IMG/VR virus record: IMGVR_UViG_3300005253_000102 | Span: 1 to 53,846 of that record | Reading direction: 5' to 3' (one strand) | DNA from: a virus | DNA length: 53,846 bases | Part shown: piece by piece, positions 33,869 to 43,593 of the stretch | Layout: the number at the start of each line of letters is the position of its first letter | How positions within the stretch are numbered: position 1 is the stretch's first letter | Notes under the pieces: model-generated | Seen by the model: the letters and a program-made list of their open reading frames with translations, nothing else | Database searches by the model: none | Told to the model about the DNA's origin: nothing | Translations under genes and position numbers: made by a program

Positions 33869-33903
33869 TTATTAATGTTTAACGTTTTTAAGGAGGTTTA
33901 ACT

Positions 33904-34464
33904 ATGGCGAATAAGCTCGTAGTTCGCGGGTTCTTCGGTATTAAGCAGACATTCAACGTAGCGTCTGCTGCAATCGGAGGTGACCCGTACAACAGTAACC
34001 AATTACCGACTGGTACGTGGTATGCAGGAAATCTTTTCGTGATTTCCACGGCATCCACTGGTATTGGTAATGGTGTCGATGCATATGTTTCGATAGCCAG
34101 TACATCTGGTAGTGCCTGTATTGGTGTTGCTATGGAAAATTCTGCTGATGCATCAACAGCTGTTGCTGGTATGTCTCAGCCGAGTGGATCTAAAGTGACT
34201 ATTTTACACGGCCACAGTGAGTTTGAAATGACAGCCGCATCTGCAACTGAGGGCCGCCGTATTTACGAACAGGGTTCAACCCTGGGTAATATGGAATCGG
34301 CTTCTCTCATGGACTTGGTTTATGTTAGTACAAACGGCAAGTTCACTAATTTGGTTAGTCACGCCGCTTCTGGCGTAGATGCACCACCGGTACCGCTTGG
34401 TTATGTTACTAAAATTCCAGGGGCCGGAAACTCTTACACATTAGGCGTTGTCCTTTTTGGATAA
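33904..34464 (+). CDS. Putative capsid decoration protein, 186 aa
   Basis: Preceded by AAGGAGGTTTAACT, among the strongest ribosome sites in the window. Small beta-rich, Gly/Ser/Thr/Ala-rich protein directly before the major capsid gene, the usual place of head decoration proteins. Codon use is more G+C-rich than in its neighbours, matching high expression. Confidence 0.65.
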   Translation: MANKLVVRGFFGIKQTFNVASAAIGGDPYNSNQLPTGTWYAGNLFVISTASTGIGNGVDAYVSIASTSGSACIGVAMENSADASTAVAGMSQPSGSKVTILHGHSEFEMTAASATEGRRIYEQGSTLGNMESASLMDLVYVSTNGKFTNLVSHAASGVDAPPVPLGYVTKIPGAGNSYTLGVVLFG

Positions 34465-34483
34465 ACCTTAGGAGGTATTTATT

Positions 34484-35455
34484 ATGCGTAAGCAAGCTAG
34501 TTCATATCCGCCGGGGTTCCAGAAAAGTGCTCCTAATGCGGGTTTTGGCGTAGAGAAGAAAGCTGATTTCTCTACAACTGATCCTTACACTCAGTATACA
34601 GATGCTAGTGAAGCCGATCAGATTTTCACGCTTCTACAAACAGAAGCAGGTCGTCAGGCACTTGGTGCCCAGATGGCGATTCCGATTCGTACCCAGCTTG
34701 ATTACCAGGGCATGGCACGTAGATTTTTCGAGATCGACGTACTTGGTCAGGGTCAGATCGCTCGTTACGATCGTGACATTAACGCTTTTGCGGCTACAGT
34801 CACTAAGAAAGGTGAGTCTGTACAGTTCATCGTTGAAGGCGAATATGTCGAGCCGGTAACGTGGGAAATTTTCGCTCCCGCAGCCATCCGGTTGAAAGAA
34901 ATCCAGCAGCGTCGTTTCAATGTTCTCGATCGTATGCAGGAGCGGATTCGTATCGCTGTGCAGATCGAAGAGGACACGCAGTTCTTAGCACTGACTGAAA
35001 CTACTGTTGCTGCTAACACCGCTAACAACCCTATCGTGACAAGTACGGGTGGTTGTTCCAAAGACTTTATGAATAAGCTCTCTGCTGAAATCATGAAGTG
35101 GGATTTGCCCGCATATGCGTATTTGATGAATTTCAAGTCGTATTCTCACCTTCGTTCGTGGAAGCGTAACGATGTTGATCCTGTGACCCAGCGTGAAATC
35201 TGGCAGACAGGCCTTGTTGGATCCTTGTGGGGAATCGATCTTATCGTTTCTCGTTTGGTTCCGAATAACTGGGTCTACTGTTACTCAGAGCCGCGCTTCA
35301 CGGGTGTGTTGCCTATTCGTACTGATCTTATCCTTCTGCCGGATGACACTCCGAAAGAAGCTTTAATCGGCTATGTCGGTTACGAAGAGCTCGGTATGCT
35401 GTTGATTAATGCGAATTCTGTCGCAAGAGGCACATTCTCTGGATTCCCGTCATAA
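34484..35455 (+). CDS. Major capsid protein (HK97 fold, inferred)
   Basis: 323 residues. N-terminal extension, then an E-loop-like region (ARYDRDINAFAATVTKKGES), a long spine helix (RLKEIQQRRFNVLDRMQERIR, written in part) and A-domain strands ending LLINANSVARGTFSG. Assigned from sequence character and from its place after protease/scaffold and decoration genes. Strong ribosome site TAGGAGGT. Highly biased codon use. Confidence 0.85.
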   Translation: MRKQASSYPPGFQKSAPNAGFGVEKKADFSTTDPYTQYTDASEADQIFTLLQTEAGRQALGAQMAIPIRTQLDYQGMARRFFEIDVLGQGQIARYDRDINAFAATVTKKGESVQFIVEGEYVEPVTWEIFAPAAIRLKEIQQRRFNVLDRMQERIRIAVQIEEDTQFLALTETTVAANTANNPIVTSTGGCSKDFMNKLSAEIMKWDLPAYAYLMNFKSYSHLRSWKRNDVDPVTQREIWQTGLVGSLWGIDLIVSRLVPNNWVYCYSEPRFTGVLPIRTDLILLPDDTPKEALIGYVGYEELGMLLINANSVARGTFSGFPS

Positions 35456-35486
35456 GTTGACTTGGATTGATTGAATGTTGAATAAC

Positions 35487-35514
35487 GTGAAGGAGGGGTA
35501 ATTCTCTCCTTCAC
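35487..35514 (+). other. Hairpin after the capsid gene
   Basis: GTGAAGGAG and CTCCTTCAC form a perfect 9-bp stem around a 10-base loop. No T-run follows, so it is not a typical terminator. It may stabilise the capsid mRNA or mark a processing site. Confidence 0.45.
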
Positions 35515-35543
35515 AAAAAGAAAATAAAGGAAGGTTTCGATAA

Positions 35544-35741
35544 ATGGCTCAAGATGCAAGTTCACAAATAACTAAGGTCATGAATCGTCTCCGTGCGCAA
35601 TTGTTTAATACGATAGAACAGATGGGTTTTGATGAGCAACAGTGTAAAGCGTATAAACAGACGGTGAAAGATATAACGTCGGACGCCTGGAATGGTGTCA
35701 CAAGTATAGTTGAAATATTAGAAAGTAAAATTAAGGAGTAA
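35544..35741 (+). CDS. Hypothetical helical 65-aa protein
   Basis: ATG after AAAGGAAGG. Predicted to be two helices, with one Cys. Sits between the capsid gene and a second small head-region gene; possibly a minor head component. Not recognised. Confidence 0.5.
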   Translation: MAQDASSQITKVMNRLRAQLFNTIEQMGFDEQQCKAYKQTVKDITSDAWNGVTSIVEILESKIKE

Positions 35742-35747
35742 AGAAAA

Positions 35748-36419
35748 ATGGAAGAGCAAGTAAAGAAAGACATTATAGTAGTTGCACGAGAAGGTTATTC
35801 TGTGTTACTGGATGTAAATGGTCGAACGTTTGATATTGATTGTCACGAGGCCATTAATTTGAGTAATATATTTCCGGTCGATGTTCTTGAAAGGTGTTCA
35901 AGTTTATCAGCACATTTAGAAAGTGGTAATTTAGTATACTTTGAACAAGGTACTACACTTTCGAAAGATATTACTGCTTCTGTAGAAATTAAGCCGTTGC
36001 GGGAAGAAGCTGCACAGCATATCATATCGCAGTATGATCAGGCTGAAAGAGATGTCAAGAGAACCAATATGGAGCTGGAAACGCGCGCTAATATCTCTGA
36101 AGAGACACGTAACCATATCCAGGAACGTGTTCAGGCGGGCAAAAAAGAAATCCTTCAGACAGATAGAAAGTTTTTGACGAAAACTATTAAAGCAGTTCAA
36201 ACTACTAATGAAGTGGTTAGTCCGCCTAAAGACCGTCAAAATGCAATGACTGTAAACGAACTGACAATGAAAGTTAGTATGGATATTAGTCCGGCAGAGT
36301 TTGCTAAAAAGCAAGCAGCTTCAAAAGATAAACTTATATCCGGTGAAGAAGCAGATGAAGAGCGGGCAGAACAAGAAATTGCAGAACAAGAGCGTGTAGA
36401 ACAAGACGCTAATGAATAA
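35748..36419 (+). CDS. Hypothetical 223-aa protein, acidic coiled-coil tail
   Basis: N-terminal beta domain (VLLDVNGRTFDIDCHEA), then long charged helices and a Glu-rich C-terminus (EEADEERAEQEIAEQE). Probably a head or neck assembly protein by position. Confidence 0.5.
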   Translation: MEEQVKKDIIVVAREGYSVLLDVNGRTFDIDCHEAINLSNIFPVDVLERCSSLSAHLESGNLVYFEQGTTLSKDITASVEIKPLREEAAQHIISQYDQAERDVKRTNMELETRANISEETRNHIQERVQAGKKEILQTDRKFLTKTIKAVQTTNEVVSPPKDRQNAMTVNELTMKVSMDISPAEFAKKQAASKDKLISGEEADEERAEQEIAEQERVEQDANE

Positions 36420-36442
36420 GGGCAATAAAGGAGACTAAGATA

Positions 36443-36964
36443 ATGGCCGTAACGGTTACATGGGTTGAATTTAATGGTACGGATCTAGATACAGGTAATG
36501 GTACTGCACTAGCGTCTAATCTTAATTTCGGTTCTGTGGATAGTGCAGATTTGGCTACAGCTAGTAATCCTATTGCAGCAGCTTCAAATAGTTATGTAAA
36601 GTATTGGCAGGCTCAATGGTCTGGGTCATTTACTTCAGTATCTAACGCGAAGTTATATAAATCTGCCGGTGCGCTTATTTCAGGTGAAACGCTTAAATTT
36701 TCTGGTAGTTACACAAAATCAGGTGCGCCTACACAGACTGGTTTAAGTATTCCTGATATTCCAACGTCGTTACCTGGAAGTAACAATATAGCTTTACCTA
36801 ATACAACTGACGGTACGTTGTGGCAGGCTGACTATGAAAGTACTCCGGATTATGCGTCTGGCGCGAGATCTTCGACAATGGTCTTTCAGTTACAAACTGC
36901 TTCGGGGATTGCCGCAGGACCAGTAAATCAGAAGACAATTTCTCTCACTTATGACAGGACTTGA
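36443..36964 (+). CDS. Putative virion beta-protein, 173 aa
   Basis: Starts MAVTVTWVEFNGTD, and is rich in Ser, Thr, Gly and Asn with alternating strands, like small appendage or decoration proteins. The first eight residues are echoed by a 20-codon frame at 53279. The homing endonuclease gene begins 36 bases after it. Confidence 0.55.
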   Translation: MAVTVTWVEFNGTDLDTGNGTALASNLNFGSVDSADLATASNPIAAASNSYVKYWQAQWSGSFTSVSNAKLYKSAGALISGETLKFSGSYTKSGAPTQTGLSIPDIPTSLPGSNNIALPNTTDGTLWQADYESTPDYASGARSSTMVFQLQTASGIAAGPVNQKTISLTYDRT

Positions 36965-36990
36965 CGATTGGTATAGTCGCCAAATAGTAT
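36961..36990 (+). promoter_or_regulatory. Candidate promoter for the homing endonuclease
   Basis: TTGACG (36961-36966), 18-base spacer, TAGTAT (36985-36990), with the GTG start ten bases on. Homing endonuclease genes in phages often carry their own promoter. No SD. Confidence 0.4.
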
Positions 36991-36999
36991 GGTATTCGA

Positions 37000-37674
37000 G
37001 TGGATAGATATTATATTTATATGTATTTAGATTTTGATAATGTTCCTTTTTATATTGGAAAAGGATCAGATACTCGATATAAAGTACGTAATCATTTAGG
37101 AAATAATCATAGTAATGGTCTCCTAAAGAATAAAATCTGTAAGGTTGGTGCAAAGAATGTTAGAATTCACTTTCTTCATAAAGACCTTACAGAGAAAGAA
37201 GCTTTTCGTCAAGAAAGATATTGGATTAGCTACTATGGTCGTAGAGATTTAGGAATAGGTACTCTCTGTAATCTAACAGACGGTGGAGAAGGGACATCTG
37301 GACGGATACATTCTGTGGAGGCTCGGCGTAAAATTGGTGAGTGGTCTAGAAATTTTGTAAGAACAGAGGAACACTGCGCCAAAATAAGTACTGCCCAAAA
37401 AGATAAACCGCGTCCTTGGACTGCTGGAAAGAATCATGGGATGTATGGTAAACATCATACTGACGAAGCCAAGTGTAAAATGGGCGAAAGTCGTAGAGGG
37501 AAAGCTGTTGGAGAGGTTCATCATAATGCTAAATTGACAGAAGAGGATGTCCTTAAAATACGTGAACTGTTTATTTTACCTAATTATGACCGAAGAACCT
37601 CCGCAAAACTATTTGGAGTTAGTCCAACGGTAATTACTAATATAGTTAAACGGAAAACTTGGATACATATTTAG
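37000..37674 (+). CDS. GIY-YIG homing endonuclease
   Basis: 224 residues from GTG. The GIY-YIG core is at 6-20 (IYMYL then FYIG), followed by an Arg at 26 and the catalytic-region Glu in QERYWI near 71. C-terminally, NUMOD3-like repeats (RIHSVEARRKIG, GKHHTDEAKCKMG) and a HTH-like end (TSAKLFGVSPTVITNI) should bind DNA. It is inserted between late structural genes with no intron visible, so a free-standing mobile gene. Confidence 0.88.
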   Translation: MDRYYIYMYLDFDNVPFYIGKGSDTRYKVRNHLGNNHSNGLLKNKICKVGAKNVRIHFLHKDLTEKEAFRQERYWISYYGRRDLGIGTLCNLTDGGEGTSGRIHSVEARRKIGEWSRNFVRTEEHCAKISTAQKDKPRPWTAGKNHGMYGKHHTDEAKCKMGESRRGKAVGEVHHNAKLTEEDVLKIRELFILPNYDRRTSAKLFGVSPTVITNIVKRKTWIHI

Positions 37675-37791
37675 GGCAATAATAAAACCATTGTATTATG
37701 GATAGTAATCCAATACTAGCCAAAGCAAAAATTAGATGCGGAAGTGAATCCAATCGATTCCGGATCTAATTTTATGGATAAAGGAAAATAA

Positions 37792-38211
37792 ATGTGGCAA
37801 GCAACATTTAGTAATGGTGAAGTACTTAATGAATCTAATGCTGAAGGCCAAGAAATTCTGTTCGGCAAAGTGTTGAAAAGACTTGATGATCTTGAAAGTT
37901 TATCTATAATCTTAGACAATAAAATATTCACCGTTAGAATGGTGGATGGAAGATTTTCAACTAGTATTAATGGTGATACAAATCATTTTTTTGCTTCTGA
38001 TGTTGACATAACTTCATTGACAAATATTCGACCGATTTATTTTATTAGAGAAACAGTTCAAATTACAGCGCATGTAAATGCATTATTTTCTAAAGGTCCT
38101 CCTTCTGTAAATTTTATTGCATTAGGGTTTCAAGCAAATTTTAATGGGCAGAACATAAAACGATATTTAGCAATCCTTCCGAATGGGGCGTTTGTAATAA
38201 GGGATGAATAG
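37792..38211 (+). CDS. Hypothetical 139-aa protein
   Basis: Starts MWQATFSNGEVLNESN; mixed alpha/beta with FRETVQ-like strands. Between the homing endonuclease and neck genes. The gap 37675-37791 contains short inverted repeats (TGGAT-agta-ATCCA and CGGAA..TTCCG) but no gene. Unknown, possibly structural. Confidence 0.5.
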   Translation: MWQATFSNGEVLNESNAEGQEILFGKVLKRLDDLESLSIILDNKIFTVRMVDGRFSTSINGDTNHFFASDVDITSLTNIRPIYFIRETVQITAHVNALFSKGPPSVNFIALGFQANFNGQNIKRYLAILPNGAFVIRDE

Positions 38212-38222
38212 AGGATAATTAA

Positions 38223-39002
38223 ATGCAGATTGTATATAAAGGTCAAAGTGAACGTATATGGACAGAGTTCAAGGATGAGAATGGCACACCTGTTCAGCCT
38301 TCCGGAAGCGTGTATGTAATGGTTCAATACCAGACAGGCACAGTTCAAGTTGATAATAAGTTAGCTACCTCTGCAGGAAATGGTAGGTTTTGGTATGAAA
38401 TTAGTCCTGATACTACTTGGGAGTACGGGTACTATGGTGCATGGTGGAAGTCTGATGCGTTAGGTCTTGAAGCTACTCAAGATATTCCAAATGTATTCAA
38501 AATTGAAGACCGTAGAGAATCTATTATTAAAGCACAAATGGCTGAAAGAGTAAGATCTCAATTATATATGCATGCAGATATGGGTGGCTTTGCAAATAAA
38601 TTTCCGAGAGATAGGGAGATCCTCGACTTTTTACAGGATAGTTTGAATTGGTGGAATGCATATCCACCTGCAATAACGTTTCACACATTTTTAGCTATTC
38701 CTCAACCATATTGGGCTATAGTTGAAAAAGGCGCGGTGATCACAGGACTTACTGCACTAGGAGTGTATGAAGCTGGAAAACACTTTATATACAATGATAA
38801 TGGTATATCATTAACTCGTGATCGTAGTGCGAAGTATGCAGGAATTTTTGGTCCGTTAATGCAAATGTATATAACAAATTTAAAATCGATGCGAGTGAAA
38901 TACGCATTGGATCATGTTAATGTCCGTGGAATGTTCAGTAGCACCACTGGATTTCCACGTTCACTATCTCGCGCTTTACGTGGCGTGAGTAAATTCTCTT
39001 AA
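38223..39002 (+). CDS. Neck or head-completion protein, 259 aa
   Basis: N-terminal beta domain (QIVYKGQSERIWTEF; YVMVQYQTG), then aromatic-rich helices (DSLNWWNAYPPAITFH) and a long amphipathic helix near the end. Order between head and tail genes suggests a head-tail connector. No family named. Confidence 0.5.
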   Translation: MQIVYKGQSERIWTEFKDENGTPVQPSGSVYVMVQYQTGTVQVDNKLATSAGNGRFWYEISPDTTWEYGYYGAWWKSDALGLEATQDIPNVFKIEDRRESIIKAQMAERVRSQLYMHADMGGFANKFPRDREILDFLQDSLNWWNAYPPAITFHTFLAIPQPYWAIVEKGAVITGLTALGVYEAGKHFIYNDNGISLTRDRSAKYAGIFGPLMQMYITNLKSMRVKYALDHVNVRGMFSSTTGFPRSLSRALRGVSKFS

Positions 39003-39017
39003 TCTGGTGTGGAGTAA

Positions 39018-39986
39018 ATGTCTCCTATTGTTAACAGTGGAAATCCCTTAAGTGACGGTGAAGCCCTTTACCGTGAATGTGAGCTTGGGCTTGACGCCGA
39101 AGTTGTAGATTATATGAGGGAGTCGCACACTCTGCAAATTCGGGTAGGGGGTGAACCATTTTACATTTTTCAACGTGCAGAACAAGGAGAGTTTCGCAGT
39201 AAATCTATTACTTCATGGGAAACTACTGCATCTCAATACTCTGCATATATTTGGCAACCTACTGATGGTGAAGATACTCATCCGAATTCGCGTACACAGA
39301 AGAATACGTTTAAGATTTTCAATGATGCGGTCGAATTAACTCGTGTATTTGATAAAGATTCAATTGCATATGATACGGAATATGCGATAGAAGTAGAAAC
39401 TGGTATAGATGTTGATACTGTAGGTGCTGTCCTGATTTGGTTCAATGAAGAATTTATTCCAGGTAATGTATCGTATTCGTACAGGAATATTTGCTCGTGT
39501 GTAGATAGATCTACGGGGTATCCTAATAGGGAATGTCCTATTTGCAGAGGTACTAGTTATCCTGCTGCGTTTACACAATATCTTACTTCTGCAACTAAGT
39601 ATAATCCTGTGAATACTGTTCTTGTAAGAGTTCCAATGGCTGCAGAAGATGTACCAGTTGAACAAATAGGTAGGGTAACAAGACGGGATCTAATGCATTG
39701 GATTGCGTATAATGCTCCTTATGTAAACAACTACGATTTAATCATAGGTACTATGGGACGAAATACTGGGGTTGTGTGGGAAATAGTTAATAAGAGTGAT
39801 AGTCGTTGGCGAGGTATTTTGATGCATCAAGAATTCGGTACTGTGCGTATTGAAGACAGTGATATTAGATATCAATTGGCACCTGATGCGGTTAAGCCAG
39901 TATTTACAGAAACGGTTACGGTTACTTCTGACGCGGAAATTGTGTATGGAACAGCTTTTACTTCTGACGCGGAGATTACTGTGTAG
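39018..39986 (+). CDS. Structural protein with Cys cluster, 322 aa
   Basis: Contains CSCVDRSTGYPNRECPICRG near 155-175, four Cys likely binding zinc, inside an otherwise beta-rich protein. The C-terminus carries an imperfect repeat (VTSDAEIVYG / FTSDAEITV). Probably a neck or tail-completion protein by position. Confidence 0.55.
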   Translation: MSPIVNSGNPLSDGEALYRECELGLDAEVVDYMRESHTLQIRVGGEPFYIFQRAEQGEFRSKSITSWETTASQYSAYIWQPTDGEDTHPNSRTQKNTFKIFNDAVELTRVFDKDSIAYDTEYAIEVETGIDVDTVGAVLIWFNEEFIPGNVSYSYRNICSCVDRSTGYPNRECPICRGTSYPAAFTQYLTSATKYNPVNTVLVRVPMAAEDVPVEQIGRVTRRDLMHWIAYNAPYVNNYDLIIGTMGRNTGVVWEIVNKSDSRWRGILMHQEFGTVRIEDSDIRYQLAPDAVKPVFTETVTVTSDAEIVYGTAFTSDAEITV

Positions 39987-39993
39987 GATAGAT

Positions 39994-40581
39994 ATGTTGA
40001 ATTTTAAGAAAGTATCTTTGAACTTTAAGACGTCTCAAATGGATATTGATCCTGAAGGTATTAATTTTTTGGATCTTGGATATGGGCGTACACGTTATGA
40101 AGAAGAAATGGGAGAGGCTCCACCTGAAGGACGCTTTTTTGTAGATATAGACGAAGATACAGGACCAGATGCTTTATGGAATCTTGATGAAGGTATTCCA
40201 TTGGCAGATAGTTCCATAGGGGGAACAATTAATTTAGGACATATTATGGCGTATTTACAAAATCCTGAATTTGTGGCTCAAGAAGTATTACGTGTTGCTA
40301 AACCGGGGACTAATGTAGAAATAGGCACATATATTTCGATTACGGATTTTATAGCGGATGCAAAAATTTGGGGATTAACTTCCGACGACATAAAATATAT
40401 TGAAGAGACGATTGCAGAAGGAAAGGCTAGGATGGGATGGGAAGCTGGCCCTGATGAATGGGCTAAAAATACATACGCTTTTATAGATGCTCTTAGTAAG
40501 GGTGCTCGTCTTATTGAAAGAGATTGGGATGGAGTATATGAAAATGGTGCACATGTTTTCTTTACTTTCCAAGTGGTGTAG
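39994..40581 (+). CDS. Class I SAM methyltransferase-like protein
   Basis: FLDLGYGRTRY at 25-35 (motif I-like), FFVDIDED near 48-55 (acidic end of strand 2) and IPLADSSIGGTINLGHIMAYLQNPEFVAQEVLRV, written in part, with motif-4-like layout follow the small-molecule methyltransferase plan. ATG 39994 preferred over a long upstream frame. Embedded among neck and tail genes, an odd place for an enzyme. Target unknown; it may be structural or inactive. Confidence 0.65.
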   Translation: MLNFKKVSLNFKTSQMDIDPEGINFLDLGYGRTRYEEEMGEAPPEGRFFVDIDEDTGPDALWNLDEGIPLADSSIGGTINLGHIMAYLQNPEFVAQEVLRVAKPGTNVEIGTYISITDFIADAKIWGLTSDDIKYIEETIAEGKARMGWEAGPDEWAKNTYAFIDALSKGARLIERDWDGVYENGAHVFFTFQVV

Positions 40582-40584
40582 ATA

Positions 40585-41667
40585 ATGCGGTATCAGCAAC
40601 CTCGAAATATAAAGCAAAACTTTACGAATTTTGTCAACAAGATTTTTACTTTGAATGAAAATTGGCAGAATACCGATGTAGAGATTGTTGCATTGACTGG
40701 GGAGAATTCCCCAGAGGCGTTTGAGCAGTATCCGTGGAATGAAGAAAAATATCCGTTAGTTGTACTGTTCGCTGAAGGCACTACAGATGATCATTGGGCA
40801 ATTGATAGTAGAATTGGCCATTATTGGGACACATTGAAAATCGGTTCAAGACCTCGTGATACTATTGCACTTTCTACCACTTCTATGGTTGCATTTGGAG
40901 TTAAGACTGAAGACTATGACATGCCTCTACGTTCGGTTGATCTCGCTCTGCAATATGTTGGACCGTACGAAAATGATATAATAGTGCGCCTATGGAATAG
41001 TGGATCATCGGGTCCCGGCACAATTTTAGCTAGTGGTAGTATTTCTGGGAAAGAATTTAGTATTATGGAGTGGGCGTCCACTTCGTTGTTTCCCATCGTT
41101 ACGTTAGTAAAAGATACGAATTATTTTGTATCCGTCCATACAAGTGGATCATCAGGAAACTCGTACAATTTAATGTTAGACAATGATCCGGATGCTACAG
41201 TTACTCCATTCATTAGACTTTCTACAGGTACTTCAGGTAGTTGGTCGTCCGTATCAGATGAAACTGTTTTTGCCCGAGTAAATGGGCCAGTATACTATAG
41301 AGTTGGTGGAGGATTAGAGAGCACTATAAGAGTTTTCGTTGAATCTAAAGATTTAGCAACTACACAGAAAATTGCAGATTTGCTTTTTGTGTATTTTCAC
41401 TTGGCGAAACACTCGAACCCTCAACGTAAAGAGAAGATGGGCACAAGTGCTAATGAGACAGGAATGAACTACGACTTCGTAAGTGATTTAACGGACGAAG
41501 GGATCTATATTATAGACGTAGACAAGGGTCCAGAATCTGTCCGTGTACGTGGAAATGATAGATTATTTTCGGTTGATTTAAGCCTGTCTGTATATTCAAA
41601 TTGGGTAGAAGACTTTATTTTACCTGTACTTGAAGATATAAATACTGATGATATAACAGGTTACTAA
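40585..41667 (+). CDS. Tail-completion protein with inserted beta domain, 360 aa
   Basis: The first 80 and last 130 residues resemble a small tail-terminator-type alpha/beta protein (FVNKIFTLNENW; TIRVFVESKDLATTQKIADLL). Between them lies a roughly 170-residue beta-sandwich-like insertion rich in Gly-Ser (WNSGSSGPGTILASGSIS, VHTSGSSGNSYN). Directly before the sheath gene, matching the tail-terminator position. Confidence 0.55.
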   Translation: MRYQQPRNIKQNFTNFVNKIFTLNENWQNTDVEIVALTGENSPEAFEQYPWNEEKYPLVVLFAEGTTDDHWAIDSRIGHYWDTLKIGSRPRDTIALSTTSMVAFGVKTEDYDMPLRSVDLALQYVGPYENDIIVRLWNSGSSGPGTILASGSISGKEFSIMEWASTSLFPIVTLVKDTNYFVSVHTSGSSGNSYNLMLDNDPDATVTPFIRLSTGTSGSWSSVSDETVFARVNGPVYYRVGGGLESTIRVFVESKDLATTQKIADLLFVYFHLAKHSNPQRKEKMGTSANETGMNYDFVSDLTDEGIYIIDVDKGPESVRVRGNDRLFSVDLSLSVYSNWVEDFILPVLEDINTDDITGY

Positions 41668-41714
41668 TGAAAATAAGTGGATTATATATAATAACATTAT
41701 GGAGGTCGTAAGAA

Positions 41715-43091
41715 ATGACTTACACACCACCTTCGGTTAGAGTTACTAGTATTGCGAACAATCGTATAATCAATATTGATGAGGATGCGCGTATTCCTTG
41801 TGTTGTTGGCGAAGGTCCGTCTACTAGAATTGTTACCGATACTGCAATTACGAGGGGCTCAGCGGGCCAGTTTGATGTCCTTCCAACTAGTGGTGCTGCC
41901 GTAGGGTATGCTTCACTGGTAACAGTCTCACCTTATCCGGGTGCGGCTGCAAGTTATTCAAGTTGGGCGGGGTATTACACTACTTCTGGATCAGCCTCAA
42001 TTTATTGGTATGGTACTGCGGGATCTACTGCACCTAGAGTAGGTGAAGTATATTATGTTTCGTATACATATGATGTACCTTCTAGTCAGTTTACTCCTCA
42101 ATTGTTTGTTGATTCAAACGATGTTAAAGCGTTTTATGGTGCAGAATCAACAGACACAGGTAAACTTACAATTGCTGCAAACATGACACTTGAAAATGGT
42201 GCACCAGCAGTTATGTGTCTTCAAGTTTCTGGAAGTGTCGCAGCTAGTGCTAATTGGAGTACTGCATTTGATAAGTTGAAAAAGAAATCTAATATTGCGT
42301 ACATAGTTCCGATTACTAGTGGATCGGCAATTCAGAATTTAGCGATTACGCATTGTGATATTGAATCCAACCCCGATATTGGCCATGAAAGAGAATGTAT
42401 TATTGGTGCAGATTCTACTGTGGTTACTGTAGACAATTTTGTTTCCAAGGCTAATGCATTGGATAATAAGAGAGTTGTTCTTGTTGCGCCAGATGCAGAC
42501 GTTACACGTACAGCTTCAGCAGGAACTGCCCTTGTTCTTGGTGGTGAATATATTGCAGCAGCATTGTCCGGACTTATTACAGGCCAGGATAAAATTATCA
42601 AGCCAGTTACAGGTAAACAGATTGTAGGATTTACAATTCCTGATGATCAGTATGAACCGTATGATATGAATCGTATGGCAAATGCTGGTGTATGCGTGAT
42701 TTTCGCAAAGTCTGGAGTTATTAAAGTACGCCATGCAATTACTACTGACACTTCAAATGCAGACAATAGAGAAATTTCTGTTGTTGCCGCAGATGATTTG
42801 GTACGTAGAATTACGCGTTCATCATTGACAGCAGCATACATTGGTAAAGGTATTGTGATCAGTGAAAGTACCCCTGCTGGAGTAGCCGCTACTGTTAAAG
42901 CAATTTGGAATTCACTCGTGCGCGATGGCTTGATTGATTCATATGGAACAAAAAATGATCCTACCACTGGTGAAGTTCCTATTACTGCGGCACAAGATCC
43001 TAATGAACCTACACGTATTAACGTGACAGGCTCAGTTAAGTTTTTGTATCCGTTAAACTATATCAATGTGGAATTTTACATTTACGTGTAA
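41715..43091 (+). CDS. Tail sheath protein
   Basis: 458 residues. The C-terminal half carries the sheath core (MANAGVCVIFAKSGVIKVRHAITTD, given in part) and the family's final strand-rich end (NYINVEFYIYV). N-terminal PPSVRVTSI also fits. Contracts during injection. Strong ribosome site TATGGAGG. Its presence defines a contractile tail. Confidence 0.88.
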   Translation: MTYTPPSVRVTSIANNRIINIDEDARIPCVVGEGPSTRIVTDTAITRGSAGQFDVLPTSGAAVGYASLVTVSPYPGAAASYSSWAGYYTTSGSASIYWYGTAGSTAPRVGEVYYVSYTYDVPSSQFTPQLFVDSNDVKAFYGAESTDTGKLTIAANMTLENGAPAVMCLQVSGSVAASANWSTAFDKLKKKSNIAYIVPITSGSAIQNLAITHCDIESNPDIGHERECIIGADSTVVTVDNFVSKANALDNKRVVLVAPDADVTRTASAGTALVLGGEYIAAALSGLITGQDKIIKPVTGKQIVGFTIPDDQYEPYDMNRMANAGVCVIFAKSGVIKVRHAITTDTSNADNREISVVAADDLVRRITRSSLTAAYIGKGIVISESTPAGVAATVKAIWNSLVRDGLIDSYGTKNDPTTGEVPITAAQDPNEPTRINVTGSVKFLYPLNYINVEFYIYV

Positions 43092-43113
43092 ATGAGAATA
43101 AGGAGATATATTA

Positions 43114-43593
43114 ATGGCTAGACTTCCACAAACTCGGGCAGAAGTATTCTATTCGTACGAAATCCAGATAAATAATATTCCGGTCGGTACGCTTAGAAAC
43201 TTTACCCCGCGTCAAACCCGTACACATGAACATGTACGTGAAGTTAGTACTAATGGTGGCGAGATCGTTGAAATTGTCCCGGGTGTGCCTACGTACCAGG
43301 TCACTTTGAATAAGGTGCGCTTGTATGAAGATACTCTGCTCGATTTCTTTGGGATTGTTTCTCAAGACATTCAGAAGCAAGTCCAATCTATCAACGTGAT
43401 TGAAACCGTTTGGAAACCTACTAATGTTCCTAACAGTCAGATAACAGGTCCTGCAGAAGCGGATACCGCTGGTACGCGTTTGAGAACGCTTACGTACGAG
43501 GATTGTTGGATTACTGAATGGGGAAAGACTATTTCGTCTGAGGGTCTTTTGATTGTTGAAGATATGACAGTCCAGTGTACTCGTGTAGTGTAA
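43114..43593 (+). CDS. Tail tube protein
   Basis: 159 residues, beta-rich, with EVSTNGGEIVEIVPG and a long final strand. Right after the sheath gene and before two small tail-assembly genes and the tape measure, the standard tube position. Forms the inner tube. Confidence 0.8.
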   Translation: MARLPQTRAEVFYSYEIQINNIPVGTLRNFTPRQTRTHEHVREVSTNGGEIVEIVPGVPTYQVTLNKVRLYEDTLLDFFGIVSQDIQKQVQSINVIETVWKPTNVPNSQITGPAEADTAGTRLRTLTYEDCWITEWGKTISSEGLLIVEDMTVQCTRVV

